Source: Armatimonadota bacterium (GTDB lineage: Bacteria; Armatimonadota; Hebobacteria; GCA-020354555; CP070648). Taken from it: 35,300 bases of DNA. The translations under genes and the position numbers were made by a program. Location of the stretch: positions 1 through 35,300 of the forward strand of contig DATLAK010000100.1 in the NCBI GenBank assembly GCA_035527535.1. The letters are read 5' to 3'. Each line of letters starts with the position of its first letter. Position 1 is the first letter of the stretch. Below are positions 1 to 7,695 of this stretch, one piece after another. The notes beneath the pieces were generated by a model. That model searched no databases. It worked only from the letters and a program-made list of their open reading frames with translations, and had not been told where the DNA came from.

Positions 1-3
1 CTT

Positions 4-39
4 CGCGGTCACCCCCCCGCGCGGCGGCGCTTGACCGCG
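4..39. promoter_or_regulatory. Inverted repeat overlapping the -35 box (possible operator)
   Basis: A perfect 7-bp inverted repeat, CGCGGTC at 4-10 and GACCGCG at 33-39, spans the -35 hexamer (31-36). A dyad in this place, directly before an RpiR-type regulator gene, would suit autoregulation. The repeat is seen; its use as an operator is inference. GC-rich short dyads can arise by chance. Confidence 0.35.
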
Positions 40-59
40 GAACCCCTTACCGTTACAAT
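31..59 (+). promoter_or_regulatory. Sigma70-type promoter of the sugar operon
   Basis: TTGACC (31-36), a 17-bp spacer and TACAAT (54-59). Each hexamer matches the consensus at 5 of 6 positions and the spacing is optimal. Transcription would start near 66, giving a leader of about 70 nt before the TTG start at 134. Confidence 0.75.
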
Positions 60-88
60 GAGGAGCTGACGAAAATAACTATCAAGCC

Positions 89-136
89 CGCCGCTCGCCG
101 GGCGGCGCGCGGTCAGGTGGTAAGGAGCAGGGATTG
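89..136 (+). promoter_or_regulatory. Leader hairpin and RBS that decide the TTG start
   Basis: CGCCGC (89-94) and GCGGCG (102-107) form a 6-bp stem with a 7-nt loop in the leader. AAGGAG follows at 122-127, 6 nt before TTG at 134-136. The only nearby ATG (179) has no Shine-Dalgarno site, and starting there would cut off the first conserved helix of the RpiR domain. Confidence 0.55.
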
Positions 137-1000
137 GGGGAGCACCTAAAGGGCAACTGCCTCTCGCGCATTCGCAGTATGGCAAGGGTGGAGGGCGCGA
201 TTACGGACAGGGTATCCCGCTTTGTCTTGGCGCATCCCGGGGACGCGGTCGGGCTCACGATCTCCAAGCTGGCGACGAAGGCGGGCGCCAGCGTGGCGAC
301 CGTGAGTCGATTCTGCACTGGCCTGGGTTATGAGAACTACCGGGCCTTTCAGATTGACCTCGCTGCCAGCCTTGCTGCCAACGAAGCGGCGGTGTCGGAT
401 GTTTTCGGCCCCGGTGACAAGCCGGCAACCATCGTCGAACGTGTCTTCGAGATGAACCGCCAGAGCTTGCTTGATACCGAAGCGCTGCTCGAGCGCGAAA
501 AGGTCAATGCGGTGGCGAAGCTTCTGATGCGGGCGCGGCGTCTGTTTCTCATCGGCATCGGCGACTCGGGCCTGATCGCCAAGTCGGCGGCGCTGCGCTT
601 TGGGAGCCTGGCCATTGCCACCCACGCGATCACCGATCCCTATGAGGGGGTGCTCCTGCTGTCGTCGGCCACTTCCCGAGACGTAGCCGTCGGCATCAGC
701 CATACGGGTAGAACCGCGGTGACGACGAACTTGCTACAGCTTGCTCAGCGCAAGCGAGCCCGCACCATCGGGATTACCAACTATGCTGACTCGACGCTGG
801 CGGCGCTGTCCGAATTCACGCTGCTTACCTCCTTTCGGGAGCGCAGAGTCAACGCCGCGGTCTCGTCCTCGGCGATTGCCCAGATGTGCCTGTTGGACGC
901 GATCTACTTCCTGATCGCCTACTACCAAGGCGCCAAGGCGCAGGACTTAGCATCCGAGATCGAGCGGGTCGCGGAGGACTCGCTGCGGGCGAAAGCATGA
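134..1000 (+). CDS. MurR/RpiR family transcriptional regulator
   Basis: Predicted cytoplasmic DNA-binding repressor or activator of 288 aa, the normal family length. Residues about 8-84 form the RpiR-type helix-turn-helix domain, with the typical run ISKLATKAGASVATVSRFC followed by LGY. Residues about 125-255 form a SIS sugar-phosphate-binding domain (LFLIGIGDSG near 138, then AVGISHTGRT near 180). In this family the SIS domain senses a phosphosugar. The TTG start is chosen because of its strong RBS and because it keeps the first helix. It is the first gene of the operon, and its stop overlaps the kinase start by ATGA (997-1000). It is therefore likely to control the operon in response to a phosphorylated product of the pathway, such as the rhamnulokinase product. 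The effector is inference. Confidence 0.93.
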   Translation: MGEHLKGNCLSRIRSMARVEGAITDRVSRFVLAHPGDAVGLTISKLATKAGASVATVSRFCTGLGYENYRAFQIDLAASLAANEAAVSDVFGPGDKPATIVERVFEMNRQSLLDTEALLEREKVNAVAKLLMRARRLFLIGIGDSGLIAKSAALRFGSLAIATHAITDPYEGVLLLSSATSRDVAVGISHTGRTAVTTNLLQLAQRKRARTIGITNYADSTLAALSEFTLLTSFRERRVNAAVSSSAIAQMCLLDAIYFLIAYYQGAKAQDLASEIERVAEDSLRAKA

Positions 1001-2490
1001 CGATGAAGGCGGCGCAACGTTTTCTGGCATTCGACCTCGGCGCCTCCAGCGGCCGCGCGATCGTGGGGGAGTTCGATGGGGCGCGCGTGACGTGCCGGGA
1101 GCTGACGCGCTTTGCCAACGAGCCGGTGCAGGTGCGCGACGATCTTCACTGGGATGTGCTGGCACTCTTCAGGGAGATCAAGCGCGGCCTGGGCGAATAC
1201 GCCCGGCGGTACGGCTCCGCTGCGAACGGCATCGGTATTGACACGTGGGGGGTTGACTTCGGGCTCTTCGACCGGGACGGCAGGCTCCTCGGCAACCCCC
1301 ATCACTACCGGGACCGACGCACGCAGGGGCTGCTCGAGGAGATCGACGAGCGCGTTGGCCGCTATCGCATCTATCGCGCGACGGGGGTCAACCCCCTTGA
1401 GATCCACACCATCTGTCAGCTCTATGCGCTCGCCAGGCGCCACTGCCCGCAGTTGGAGGTCGCCGACTGCTTGCTCATGATGCCGAGTGTCTTCCACTAC
1501 TTCCTGACCGGAGAGAAAACCGATGAACACTCCAGCATCTCGAACACCGGTTTCTACGGCTTCGAGTGCGGCGCGGCGGTAACGGAATTCCTGGAGTGCC
1601 TCGGGATACCGGTGCGAATAGTCCCTCCCGTTGCACCCCCGGGCACGGTGATCGGGGGGCTGCAGCGGGGGGTGCAGGACGAGTCAGGGCTGGGGGCTGT
1701 TCCGGTGATAGCGGTGGCGAGTCATGACACCGCGAGCGCGGTGCTGTCGGTGCCCGCGGACAACCGCAGGATTTGGGCCTACCTGAGCAGCGGGACGTGG
1801 TCGGTGCTGGGCGTCGAGAGCGAGCAACCGATCCTCACGCAGGAGGGGTTCGACTGCGGGTTGACCAACGCCGCGACGGCCGGCGGCAACTACATGGCGT
1901 TTTTTGGCATCACCGGGCTGTGGATTCTCCAGGAATGCGCCAGGGTGTGGGCCGCCCATGGAGGTCCGTCGCTGCCTGCCGACATGGTGCGGCTGGCCGC
2001 CTGTGCCCCACCGTTTGCTGGCCTTGTGGAGGTGGATGATCCATCGTTCGTCAACCCGACTGACATGCCTCGGGCGCTGGTCACATATCTCCAGAGAACC
2101 TCCCAGCAAGTGCCGACGGACAACGGGACGCTGATCAGGATAGTCCTCGAGAGCCTCGCGCTCAAGTATCGCCACCTGCTGGCGAAGCTGGAGAAACTCA
2201 CTGGAAATCGGGTGGAGGTTCTGCACGTCGTCGGCGGTGGCACGGGGAACGAGCTTCTGAGCCAGTTTACGGCCAATGCCACGGGTCTCCCCATTCTTGC
2301 CGGCCCGGCGGAGGCGACGGCGCTGGGCAACGTGCTCCTGCAAATGATCGGCGCGGGAGCAATACCATCAGTAAGCGAGGGCCGCGCCCTGGTGCGATCA
2401 TCGGTCGAGCTGAAGGAATACGAGCCGCAGGATCGCGAGCGCTGGGACTGCGCGTACAAGCGATTCCCGGGGGTCGTCAGCGAGGGTTGA
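997..2490 (+). CDS. rhaB: Rhamnulokinase (FGGY family)
   Basis: ATP-dependent phosphorylation of L-rhamnulose to L-rhamnulose 1-phosphate in the cytoplasm. The protein is 497 aa, close to the usual 480-490. The FGGY kinase fold is clear: FDLGASSGRA at the N-terminus, GIDTWGVDFGLFD near 80, SSGTWSVLGVE mid-protein, then HVVGGGTGNELLSQF and GPAEATALGN in the ATP-binding half. These motifs are characteristic of RhaB rather than of xylulo- or glycerol kinase. The frame stays open upstream to 886, but the ATG at 997 starts the family's first strand and overlaps the regulator stop by four bases, indicating translational coupling. The mutarotase gene follows after 3 bp. The exact sugar could be a related 6-deoxyketose. 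Confidence 0.93.
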   Translation: MTMKAAQRFLAFDLGASSGRAIVGEFDGARVTCRELTRFANEPVQVRDDLHWDVLALFREIKRGLGEYARRYGSAANGIGIDTWGVDFGLFDRDGRLLGNPHHYRDRRTQGLLEEIDERVGRYRIYRATGVNPLEIHTICQLYALARRHCPQLEVADCLLMMPSVFHYFLTGEKTDEHSSISNTGFYGFECGAAVTEFLECLGIPVRIVPPVAPPGTVIGGLQRGVQDESGLGAVPVIAVASHDTASAVLSVPADNRRIWAYLSSGTWSVLGVESEQPILTQEGFDCGLTNAATAGGNYMAFFGITGLWILQECARVWAAHGGPSLPADMVRLAACAPPFAGLVEVDDPSFVNPTDMPRALVTYLQRTSQQVPTDNGTLIRIVLESLALKYRHLLAKLEKLTGNRVEVLHVVGGGTGNELLSQFTANATGLPILAGPAEATALGNVLLQMIGAGAIPSVSEGRALVRSSVELKEYEPQDRERWDCAYKRFPGVVSEG

Positions 2491-2493
2491 AGA

Positions 2494-2814
2494 GTGCAAC
2501 GAGCATGCTTCCTGCTCAGGGTCAAGCCGGAGCTGATTGACGAGTACAGACAGGCGCACGACCCGGTGTCGCCGGAGCTGCTTGCGGCCATGCGTCGGGC
2601 GGGGGTGCGCAACTACTCCATGTTTCTGACGCCCGGCGGCCTCTTGATCGGCTATCTGGAGGCTGAAGATGTGCAGGCATCGTTGCGTGCGGTCGCCGAG
2701 ACGGAGGTGAGCCAGCGCTGGCAGGAGCGGATGGCTCCCTATTTCGAAGGCGGCTCGGGCGACGTCCGGGGCCAGGCCGCGGAGTGGGTGGAGCAGATAT
2801 TCTTCATGGCGTGA
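2494..2814 (+). CDS. rhaM: L-rhamnose mutarotase
   Basis: Small cytoplasmic enzyme (106 aa) that interconverts alpha and beta anomers of L-rhamnose to feed the isomerase. Compared from memory with E. coli RhaM (104 aa), the key positions coincide: Tyr18, His22 (in YRQAHDPVSPE) and Tyr41 (in RNYSMFL). The tryptophan near position 63 of the E. coli enzyme is replaced here. It starts with GTG at 2494, 3 bp after the rhamnulokinase stop, and shares that transcript. This pairing is the strongest argument that the operon handles rhamnose or a close 6-deoxysugar; L-fucose mutarotase is a related family and a less likely alternative. Confidence 0.9.
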   Translation: MQRACFLLRVKPELIDEYRQAHDPVSPELLAAMRRAGVRNYSMFLTPGGLLIGYLEAEDVQASLRAVAETEVSQRWQERMAPYFEGGSGDVRGQAAEWVEQIFFMA

Positions 2815-2820
2815 GCGCCT

Positions 2821-2848
2821 GCCCGCGGCTGCCTGGTGACGCGCGGGC
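2821..2848 (+). terminator. Stem-loop after the mutarotase gene
   Basis: GCCCGCG (2821-2827) and CGCGGGC (2842-2848) form a perfect 7-bp stem with a 14-nt loop, 6 nt after the mutarotase stop. No T-run follows, so it is at best an attenuator or an RNA-stability element. Confidence 0.3.
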
Positions 2849-2875
2849 CTTGAGCATGCTTCGCGCGGCGGCGCC

Positions 2876-2888
2876 GGTCACCGTGACC
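2876..2888. promoter_or_regulatory. 13-bp palindrome before the aminotransferase gene
   Basis: GGTCAC-C-GTGACC is a perfect 6+1+6 dyad in the 95-bp gap between the mutarotase and aminotransferase genes. The half-site GGTCAC also occurs at 7-12, just upstream of the operon promoter. A shared regulator site is possible, but this is inference. Confidence 0.35.
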
Positions 2889-2909
2889 CGCGCGCGCTGA
2901 GGGAGAACG

Positions 2910-4244
2910 ATGGACCCACTGCTGGAGGAGATCTACTCGCTGTCGCCGGCCGCCATGCGCGATGCCGCGCGGCACCTGATGCTGGGCGGAGGCACCAGGG
3001 GATTGCCGGTCGTCAGGCGCGGCAAGGGCGTGCGGGTCTATGACGTGGAGGGCCGCAGCTACATTGACTGCACCTCGCAGAGCTGGGCGATGTATCTCGG
3101 CTATGCAAACGACGAGATCAACCGGCTGCTGGGCGAGCACCTGCAAAGCATGTCCCACGTCCACCAGGGGGTGGACACGCCCATGCGCTATTACCTGGCG
3201 CAGCTGGTGGCCGAGATCGCGCCGGGCGATCTCAATCGGGTGTCCTTCACCGCCGGCGGCGGCCTCGCGGTCGAGGCGGCGATGAAGATCTGCCTCAAGA
3301 ACACCGAGCGCGCGCGCGACTTCATTTGCCTCTATGATTCCTACCACGGCACCACCCTGGGCTCCCTGGGTGCGTCGTGGATTTCCACCCGCTCCGCGGG
3401 GGAGCTGGTCGGCGGCAGCCGCTTCTTGGCGCTGACGCGGCCGTTCATTCGCGTCCCCAATCCTTACTGCTATCGCTGTCCGCTCGACCTCGCGCGCGAG
3501 CGCTGCGGCCTGGCGTGCGCCAAGCTGTTCGAGAGCACTCTGCGCAAGGGCATCGCGGGCAACGCTGCGGGCTTCATCGTTGAACCCCTCCAGGGCAGCG
3601 GCGGGCAGGTCATACCGCCGGTGGAGTACCTGCGGGAGATCCGTCGCATCTGTGGCGAATACCGGGTGCCGCTGATCTTCGACGAGATCCAGACTTACTG
3701 CCGCATCGGCGAGTTCTTCGCCGCCCAGTACTTCGGCGTGACCCCCGACATCATCGTTCTGGGCAAGGGGTTCGGGGCGGGGCTGCCGATCGCGGCCACC
3801 ATCATCTCGGATAAGCTCAAGGGCTTTGAGGGCGATGGGGAGGAACTGCACACCTTCGCCAACAACAGCCTGGCACAAGTGGCGGCCATCAAGCAGATCA
3901 GGATGATGCAAGCGGGGGTGCTGGAGAACGCGCGCAGAATGGGCGACTATGTCCGCACCGGCCTGCAGGCCCTGCAGCGCGAGTATCCGGAGATTGGGGA
4001 CATCCGCCAGGCGGGCCTGCACGTGGGCGTGGAGCTGGTCTCGGATCCCCAAACGAAGGAGCCAGCGGTGGAGGCGGCAAATGCCATCCGTCGGGCGACG
4101 CAGGCCGGCGGTGTCATCCTGGGCAAGGGCGGCCCCTGCCCCCACGTGCTCAAGATCAAGCCCCCGCTGATCATTAGCCGCGACGAGTGCGACGAGGTGC
4201 TCAGCGTCTTGGCGGGAGCACTCAAGGCGGTCTTGCGAGGATAA
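2910..4244 (+). CDS. Class III pyridoxal-phosphate aminotransferase
   Basis: PLP enzyme of the ornithine/GABA-transaminase fold, 444 aa. The PLP lysine should be Lys286 in LGKGFGAGLPIA; Asp258 in LIFDEIQTY would bind the pyridine nitrogen; the SYHGTTLGSLGAS segment and VEPLQGSGG near 224 are typical. A four-cysteine stretch (Cys187, Cys190, Cys199, Cys203) recalls the CYRCP motif of some 4-aminobutyrate aminotransferase relatives. It starts at ATG 2910 with GGGAG upstream. Three bases separate it from the next gene. Its substrate is unknown; a place in a rhamnose-type operon is unusual and may mean that an amino sugar or amino acid derivative is handled. GABA, beta-alanine or a glutamate-1-semialdehyde-like substrate cannot be excluded. 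Confidence 0.88.
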   Translation: MDPLLEEIYSLSPAAMRDAARHLMLGGGTRGLPVVRRGKGVRVYDVEGRSYIDCTSQSWAMYLGYANDEINRLLGEHLQSMSHVHQGVDTPMRYYLAQLVAEIAPGDLNRVSFTAGGGLAVEAAMKICLKNTERARDFICLYDSYHGTTLGSLGASWISTRSAGELVGGSRFLALTRPFIRVPNPYCYRCPLDLARERCGLACAKLFESTLRKGIAGNAAGFIVEPLQGSGGQVIPPVEYLREIRRICGEYRVPLIFDEIQTYCRIGEFFAAQYFGVTPDIIVLGKGFGAGLPIAATIISDKLKGFEGDGEELHTFANNSLAQVAAIKQIRMMQAGVLENARRMGDYVRTGLQALQREYPEIGDIRQAGLHVGVELVSDPQTKEPAVEAANAIRRATQAGGVILGKGGPCPHVLKIKPPLIISRDECDEVLSVLAGALKAVLRG

Positions 4245-4247
4245 CCG

Positions 4248-5048
4248 ATGGCATGGCCTGTCGAAATCGAGGCGCAGTTGCGTCGAGAAGCCGCCGAGCT
4301 CGACTTGTTCGATGCCAGCGCATGGCTGGGGCGGACCCCGGCGTTTCCGTTGATGGCGGAGGGGACGCCGGAGCTGATCGCCGACCTCCACCGCCGCGTG
4401 GGCATCAATGGCGTCCTGCTGTCGCACTGGAACGCGGCGGAGGACTGCTCCCAGGAACCGAACCAACAACTGCTGCAGGCGGTCGCGGGCCGCGACAACT
4501 GGTACGCGGCGCTGGCAATGCAGCCGTTGTTCCCTGCGGATCCAGGGGTGCCCGCCGTGAACGGCGCGGACTGGTCGCGAAAGGCTAGAGCGGTTCGCGT
4601 CTTCCCGGCCAGTTGGCACTACGCCCTGGTTGACTGGTGCGTGGGGTCGCTGTGCGAGATGCTGATCGAGAAGCGTCTGCCCCTGTTTGTCCTACACACC
4701 GAGACCACCTTTCAAGACCTATACGACCTCGCCCAGCGCTATCCTGAACTGGTCATCGTTGTCGAGGGGCAGGCGCAGAAGATCTTGTACCACACCCGGA
4801 TGGTGCTGCCGCTGATGAAGGCCTGCCCCAACCTCCATCTGGAGATGTCGAACTACTGCACCCAGGGACTGATCGCCTACACGGTGAACGAGTTGGGGGC
4901 TGAGCGGCTGATCTTCGCCAGCTTCGCGCCCGCCCGGGACCCGCTGGTGCCGCTGGGACTGCTGCTGCAAGCGGACATCACCACGGAGGCCAAACGCGCC
5001 ATTGCCGGCGCCAATATCCGGCGCATGATCTCCGAGGTACGACCGTGA
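4248..5048 (+). CDS. Amidohydrolase-like protein lacking metal ligands
   Basis: TIM-barrel protein of the amidohydrolase 2 type, 266 aa, evidently related to the next gene. The residues that bind metal in that family are largely gone. The N-terminal D-x-H-x-H reads DASAW (residues 22-26), the mid-barrel GHSG reads EGQAQ (near 173), and the FGSD strand near 223 reads FASF. Only His150 (LHTET) remains. It is therefore predicted to be catalytically dead or to use another chemistry. ATG 4248 has GAGG upstream; the stop overlaps the next start (GTGA, 5045-5048). Equal length and tight coupling suggest a complex between the two proteins, which is inference. Confidence 0.8.
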   Translation: MAWPVEIEAQLRREAAELDLFDASAWLGRTPAFPLMAEGTPELIADLHRRVGINGVLLSHWNAAEDCSQEPNQQLLQAVAGRDNWYAALAMQPLFPADPGVPAVNGADWSRKARAVRVFPASWHYALVDWCVGSLCEMLIEKRLPLFVLHTETTFQDLYDLAQRYPELVIVVEGQAQKILYHTRMVLPLMKACPNLHLEMSNYCTQGLIAYTVNELGAERLIFASFAPARDPLVPLGLLLQADITTEAKRAIAGANIRRMISEVRP

Positions 5049-5851
5049 CCACCCCGCGAGTCGTGGACGCGCACATGCACCTGGGATGCCCCTGGACCAT
5101 ATTCGCCCATGGCTGGGGGCTGGCCGAGGTGCTGGCGCTCATGGACCGGATCGGCATCGAGCGCGCCTATTCTACGCATCACGCGTGGTTGGCGGGCCGC
5201 CACCTCGAGGCCCGCGCCGCTTCCGTTCTAGCCTATGAGGAATCCCGCGGGCGAATTCCGTTCCTGGGCGTCTACGATCCGCGCAGCGAGCAGGAATCGC
5301 TGGCGGTGATAGACGCCTGCCGGAGCCACGCGGGGCTAATCGGCATCAAAGTCCATCCCAGTTTCCACCGCGTTGCCGCCAATGACGACAGCTACGCCGC
5401 CGTGTGGGACTACGCCGGGGAGAACCGCTTGCCGATCCTCGCGCACACCTGGAGTGAGACCGATAACCCGGTGCAGAAGCTGTCGCTCCCGGAGCTCTTC
5501 GAGGTGCATCTGGAGAAGCGCCCAGAGGTACCCTTTATCATCGGCCACAGCGGCGGTCCCGGCGCCGGCCGGCTGCAGGCGATTCGTCTCGCCCGCAAGT
5601 ACCCGCACGTTTACCTTGATCTGGCTGGCGACATTTTCGCCCTGGATCTGATTCCGTATCTGGTCACCGCGGTGGGCGCCGAGCGCGTGATCTTCGGCTC
5701 CGATCAACCATGGATTGATCCCCGGGCGCACCTCACGCGCATCTACCTGGCGGATATCGGTGACCGGGCAAAGCGACTGGTGCTGGGGCGGAACGCCCTC
5801 CGGGTGTTCGAACCGCACCTGCTACGTGAGGATGAGGAATGCTCGCCATAG
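5045..5851 (+). CDS. Metal-dependent amidohydrolase (amidohydrolase 2 family)
   Basis: TIM-barrel hydrolase, 268 aa, with the family's metal ligands visible: His10 and His12 (VDAHMHLG), Lys102/His104 (GIKVHP), His134 (LAHTW), His168 (IIGHSGGPG) and Asp220 (FGSDQPW). This family includes sugar lactonases (such as L-rhamnono- and L-fuconolactonase) and decarboxylases. In this operon, beside an SDR dehydrogenase, a lactonase role is plausible but unproven. It starts with GTG at 5045, with GAGGT 6 nt upstream, inside the end of the previous gene. Its own 3' end overlaps the SDR gene by 13 bp. No signal peptide, so cytoplasmic. Confidence 0.87.
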   Translation: MTTPRVVDAHMHLGCPWTIFAHGWGLAEVLALMDRIGIERAYSTHHAWLAGRHLEARAASVLAYEESRGRIPFLGVYDPRSEQESLAVIDACRSHAGLIGIKVHPSFHRVAANDDSYAAVWDYAGENRLPILAHTWSETDNPVQKLSLPELFEVHLEKRPEVPFIIGHSGGPGAGRLQAIRLARKYPHVYLDLAGDIFALDLIPYLVTAVGAERVIFGSDQPWIDPRAHLTRIYLADIGDRAKRLVLGRNALRVFEPHLLREDEECSP

Positions 5852-6612
5852 ACCTTTGCGGTAGGACCGCGCTGGTGACCGGTGGTTCGCGCGGCATCGG
5901 CGCCGCCGTCAGTGAAGCGCTGTGCGCAGCCGGCGCCGTGGTGGTGTTTACGCACACCGGTAGTCCCGCCCACCAGGGTCAGCGGGAAGAGCTCCTGGCG
6001 CGGATTCGCAAGCAGGGCGGCAGCGCCGAGGCGGTGGCGCTCGACGCCTGTGATGCGGGGGGGACGGCGGCTCTGGTGCAGGAGGTCGTGGAACGGCACG
6101 GCGCCCTGGACGTCCTTGTGTGCAATGTGGGACGCAACCTTCCGCGCCCCGCAGAGAGTGTCTCGGACGCGGAGTGGATGGCGTCTATTGACATCAACCT
6201 CACCTGCGCCTTCTATGCCGTGCGCGCGGTCTTGCCGCACATGGTGAAGGCGGGCCGCGGCCGCATCATTCTGATCGGCTCCTCCGCCGCCTATGATGGG
6301 GGTGGAGGCGCTATTGACTATGCCGCCGCAAAGGCCGGCCTCAACGGCATGATGCTCTATCTCGTCAAGAACTACGCGCGCCGGGGGATTGTGACCAATA
6401 CCATTCATCCCTGCGTCATCGAAACGGACTTGCTGCGCGAGCGCTATTCGTCGGCAGAGGCGGTGCGTGAGCTCGTTTCCCAGATCCCGGTCGGGCGGCT
6501 GGGCAAACCAGAGGACATCGGCGGCCTGGTGGCATACCTCGCCAGTCCGTGGGGAGATTACGTTTGCGGACAGTCCATCCTGGTGGACGGGGGCAGGACC
6601 TTGGGCCGGTGA
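5839..6612 (+). CDS. Short-chain dehydrogenase/reductase
   Basis: NAD(P)-dependent oxidoreductase of the classical SDR type, 257 aa. It shows the cofactor motif TGGSRGIG (14-21), NVG at 96-98, Asn120, Ser148 or Ser149, and the catalytic Tyr161-x3-Lys165 in IDYAAAKAG. The C-terminus ends with the family's ILVDGG. ATG 5839 lies within the end of the amidohydrolase gene with GAGGA just upstream. FabG-like reductases look alike, but the operon suggests a sugar or sugar-acid dehydrogenase, for instance a rhamnose- or fucose-type 1-dehydrogenase feeding a lactonase. Substrate and cofactor cannot be read from sequence alone. Confidence 0.9.
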   Translation: MLAIDLCGRTALVTGGSRGIGAAVSEALCAAGAVVVFTHTGSPAHQGQREELLARIRKQGGSAEAVALDACDAGGTAALVQEVVERHGALDVLVCNVGRNLPRPAESVSDAEWMASIDINLTCAFYAVRAVLPHMVKAGRGRIILIGSSAAYDGGGGAIDYAAAKAGLNGMMLYLVKNYARRGIVTNTIHPCVIETDLLRERYSSAEAVRELVSQIPVGRLGKPEDIGGLVAYLASPWGDYVCGQSILVDGGRTLGR

Positions 6613-6674
6613 CGGGCCGACTCGGACCCTCCTTCGCCGGGGTGTCTTGGATCAATCGAGCAAAGGACTGAGCG

Positions 6675-7661
6675 ATGACGAGAGCGACCAGGTACAAGAT
6701 CGGCAGCGGCTTCGCCCCATTCTCTCCATGTGCAGAAAGGTTCGTCGTAGGCGGCTACCGCGATCCCATGAGTCTGGAGCAGCAGATCGGCCTCGCGACC
6801 CGGGTGGAAGGGCTGCGGGGGGTCGGGCTGGACTACCCCTACCAGTTCGGCGACGGCGACATCGAGCGGGTGCGGCGCCTGCTGTCGGCGTCCGGGTTCG
6901 AGTTCTGCACGCTCGAGATCGGCCTCTATCCGGACCGCAAGTGGAAGCTCGGCACTTTCACCGCGCCCGACCCCGGCATCCGCCGCGAGGCCATCGAGAT
7001 GTGCAAGCGAGGCCTCGAGGTCGCGGCCGACCTGGGCGCCGCCGACGTCCTGCTGTGGCCGGGCCAAGATGGTTTCGATTATCCGTTCCAGGTTGACTAC
7101 GACGAGTGCTGGCGCGCTTTGGTCGAGGGCATCGGCGAAGTCGCCGCCCACCGCCCCGAGGTCAAGGTCGCCATCGAGTACAAGCCGAAGGAGCCGCGGG
7201 CCAACATCTTCGTGAGAAACGCCGGCACCCTGCTCTACCTCATCAACTCCATCGGCCTGCCCAACGTGGGAGCCACCATTGACTTCGGCCACAGCCTGGT
7301 CGCCGGCGAGAACGCCGCCGAGGCGGCGGTGCTCCTGGCGCGCGAGGGGAAACTGTTCCAGGTTCACGTCAACGACAACTACCGCGACTGGGATCACGAC
7401 CTCATTGTCGGCGCCGTGTCCTTGTGGGAGACCGTAGAGTTCTGCTACTGGATACTGAAATCCGGCTACGAGGGCTGGTATGTGATAGACGTCTATCCAT
7501 ACCGGGAAGACGGCTTGGCCGCCCTCCAGCAGTGTGTGCGCAACTGGGAGAAGGTGCTCGACATGGCCGGCACGCTCACGCGCACCAACATAGCTGAGGC
7601 AATGAGCAACGCGGATGCAGTCTCCTCCGTGAGAACCCTGTGGGACACGCTCCTTCCGTGA
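6675..7661 (+). CDS. TIM-barrel sugar isomerase, L-rhamnose-isomerase-like
   Basis: Xylose-isomerase-like TIM barrel, 328 aa. The expected divalent-metal ligands are Glu168 (in AIEYKPKEPR), Asp203 (TIDFGH), His231 (FQVHVND) and Asp272 (VIDVYPY). The EYKPxEP run and the Glu-Asp-His-Asp set resemble the Pseudomonas stutzeri / Streptomyces-type L-rhamnose isomerases rather than E. coli RhaA. With a rhamnulokinase and a mutarotase in the same operon it is the best candidate for the aldose-ketose step (L-rhamnose to L-rhamnulose). That assignment is inference; a tagatose-3-epimerase-like role is the alternative. ATG 6675 has AAAGGA upstream. The operon appears to end here, 34 bp from the convergent GH2 gene, with no clear terminator. 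Confidence 0.82.
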   Translation: MTRATRYKIGSGFAPFSPCAERFVVGGYRDPMSLEQQIGLATRVEGLRGVGLDYPYQFGDGDIERVRRLLSASGFEFCTLEIGLYPDRKWKLGTFTAPDPGIRREAIEMCKRGLEVAADLGAADVLLWPGQDGFDYPFQVDYDECWRALVEGIGEVAAHRPEVKVAIEYKPKEPRANIFVRNAGTLLYLINSIGLPNVGATIDFGHSLVAGENAAEAAVLLAREGKLFQVHVNDNYRDWDHDLIVGAVSLWETVEFCYWILKSGYEGWYVIDVYPYREDGLAALQQCVRNWEKVLDMAGTLTRTNIAEAMSNADAVSSVRTLWDTLLP

Positions 7662-7695
7662 CCCGCGGTCGCGCCACACGCCTGCCGCACCTCGG

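Noticed and set aside
886-996. An upstream extension of rhamnulokinase
   Set aside because: It lies inside the regulator gene in another frame; the ATG at 997 gives the normal N-terminus.
2739-4619. A 626-codon minus-strand open frame across the aminotransferase
   Set aside because: Antisense to two well-supported genes, no recognisable domain, low-complexity composition.
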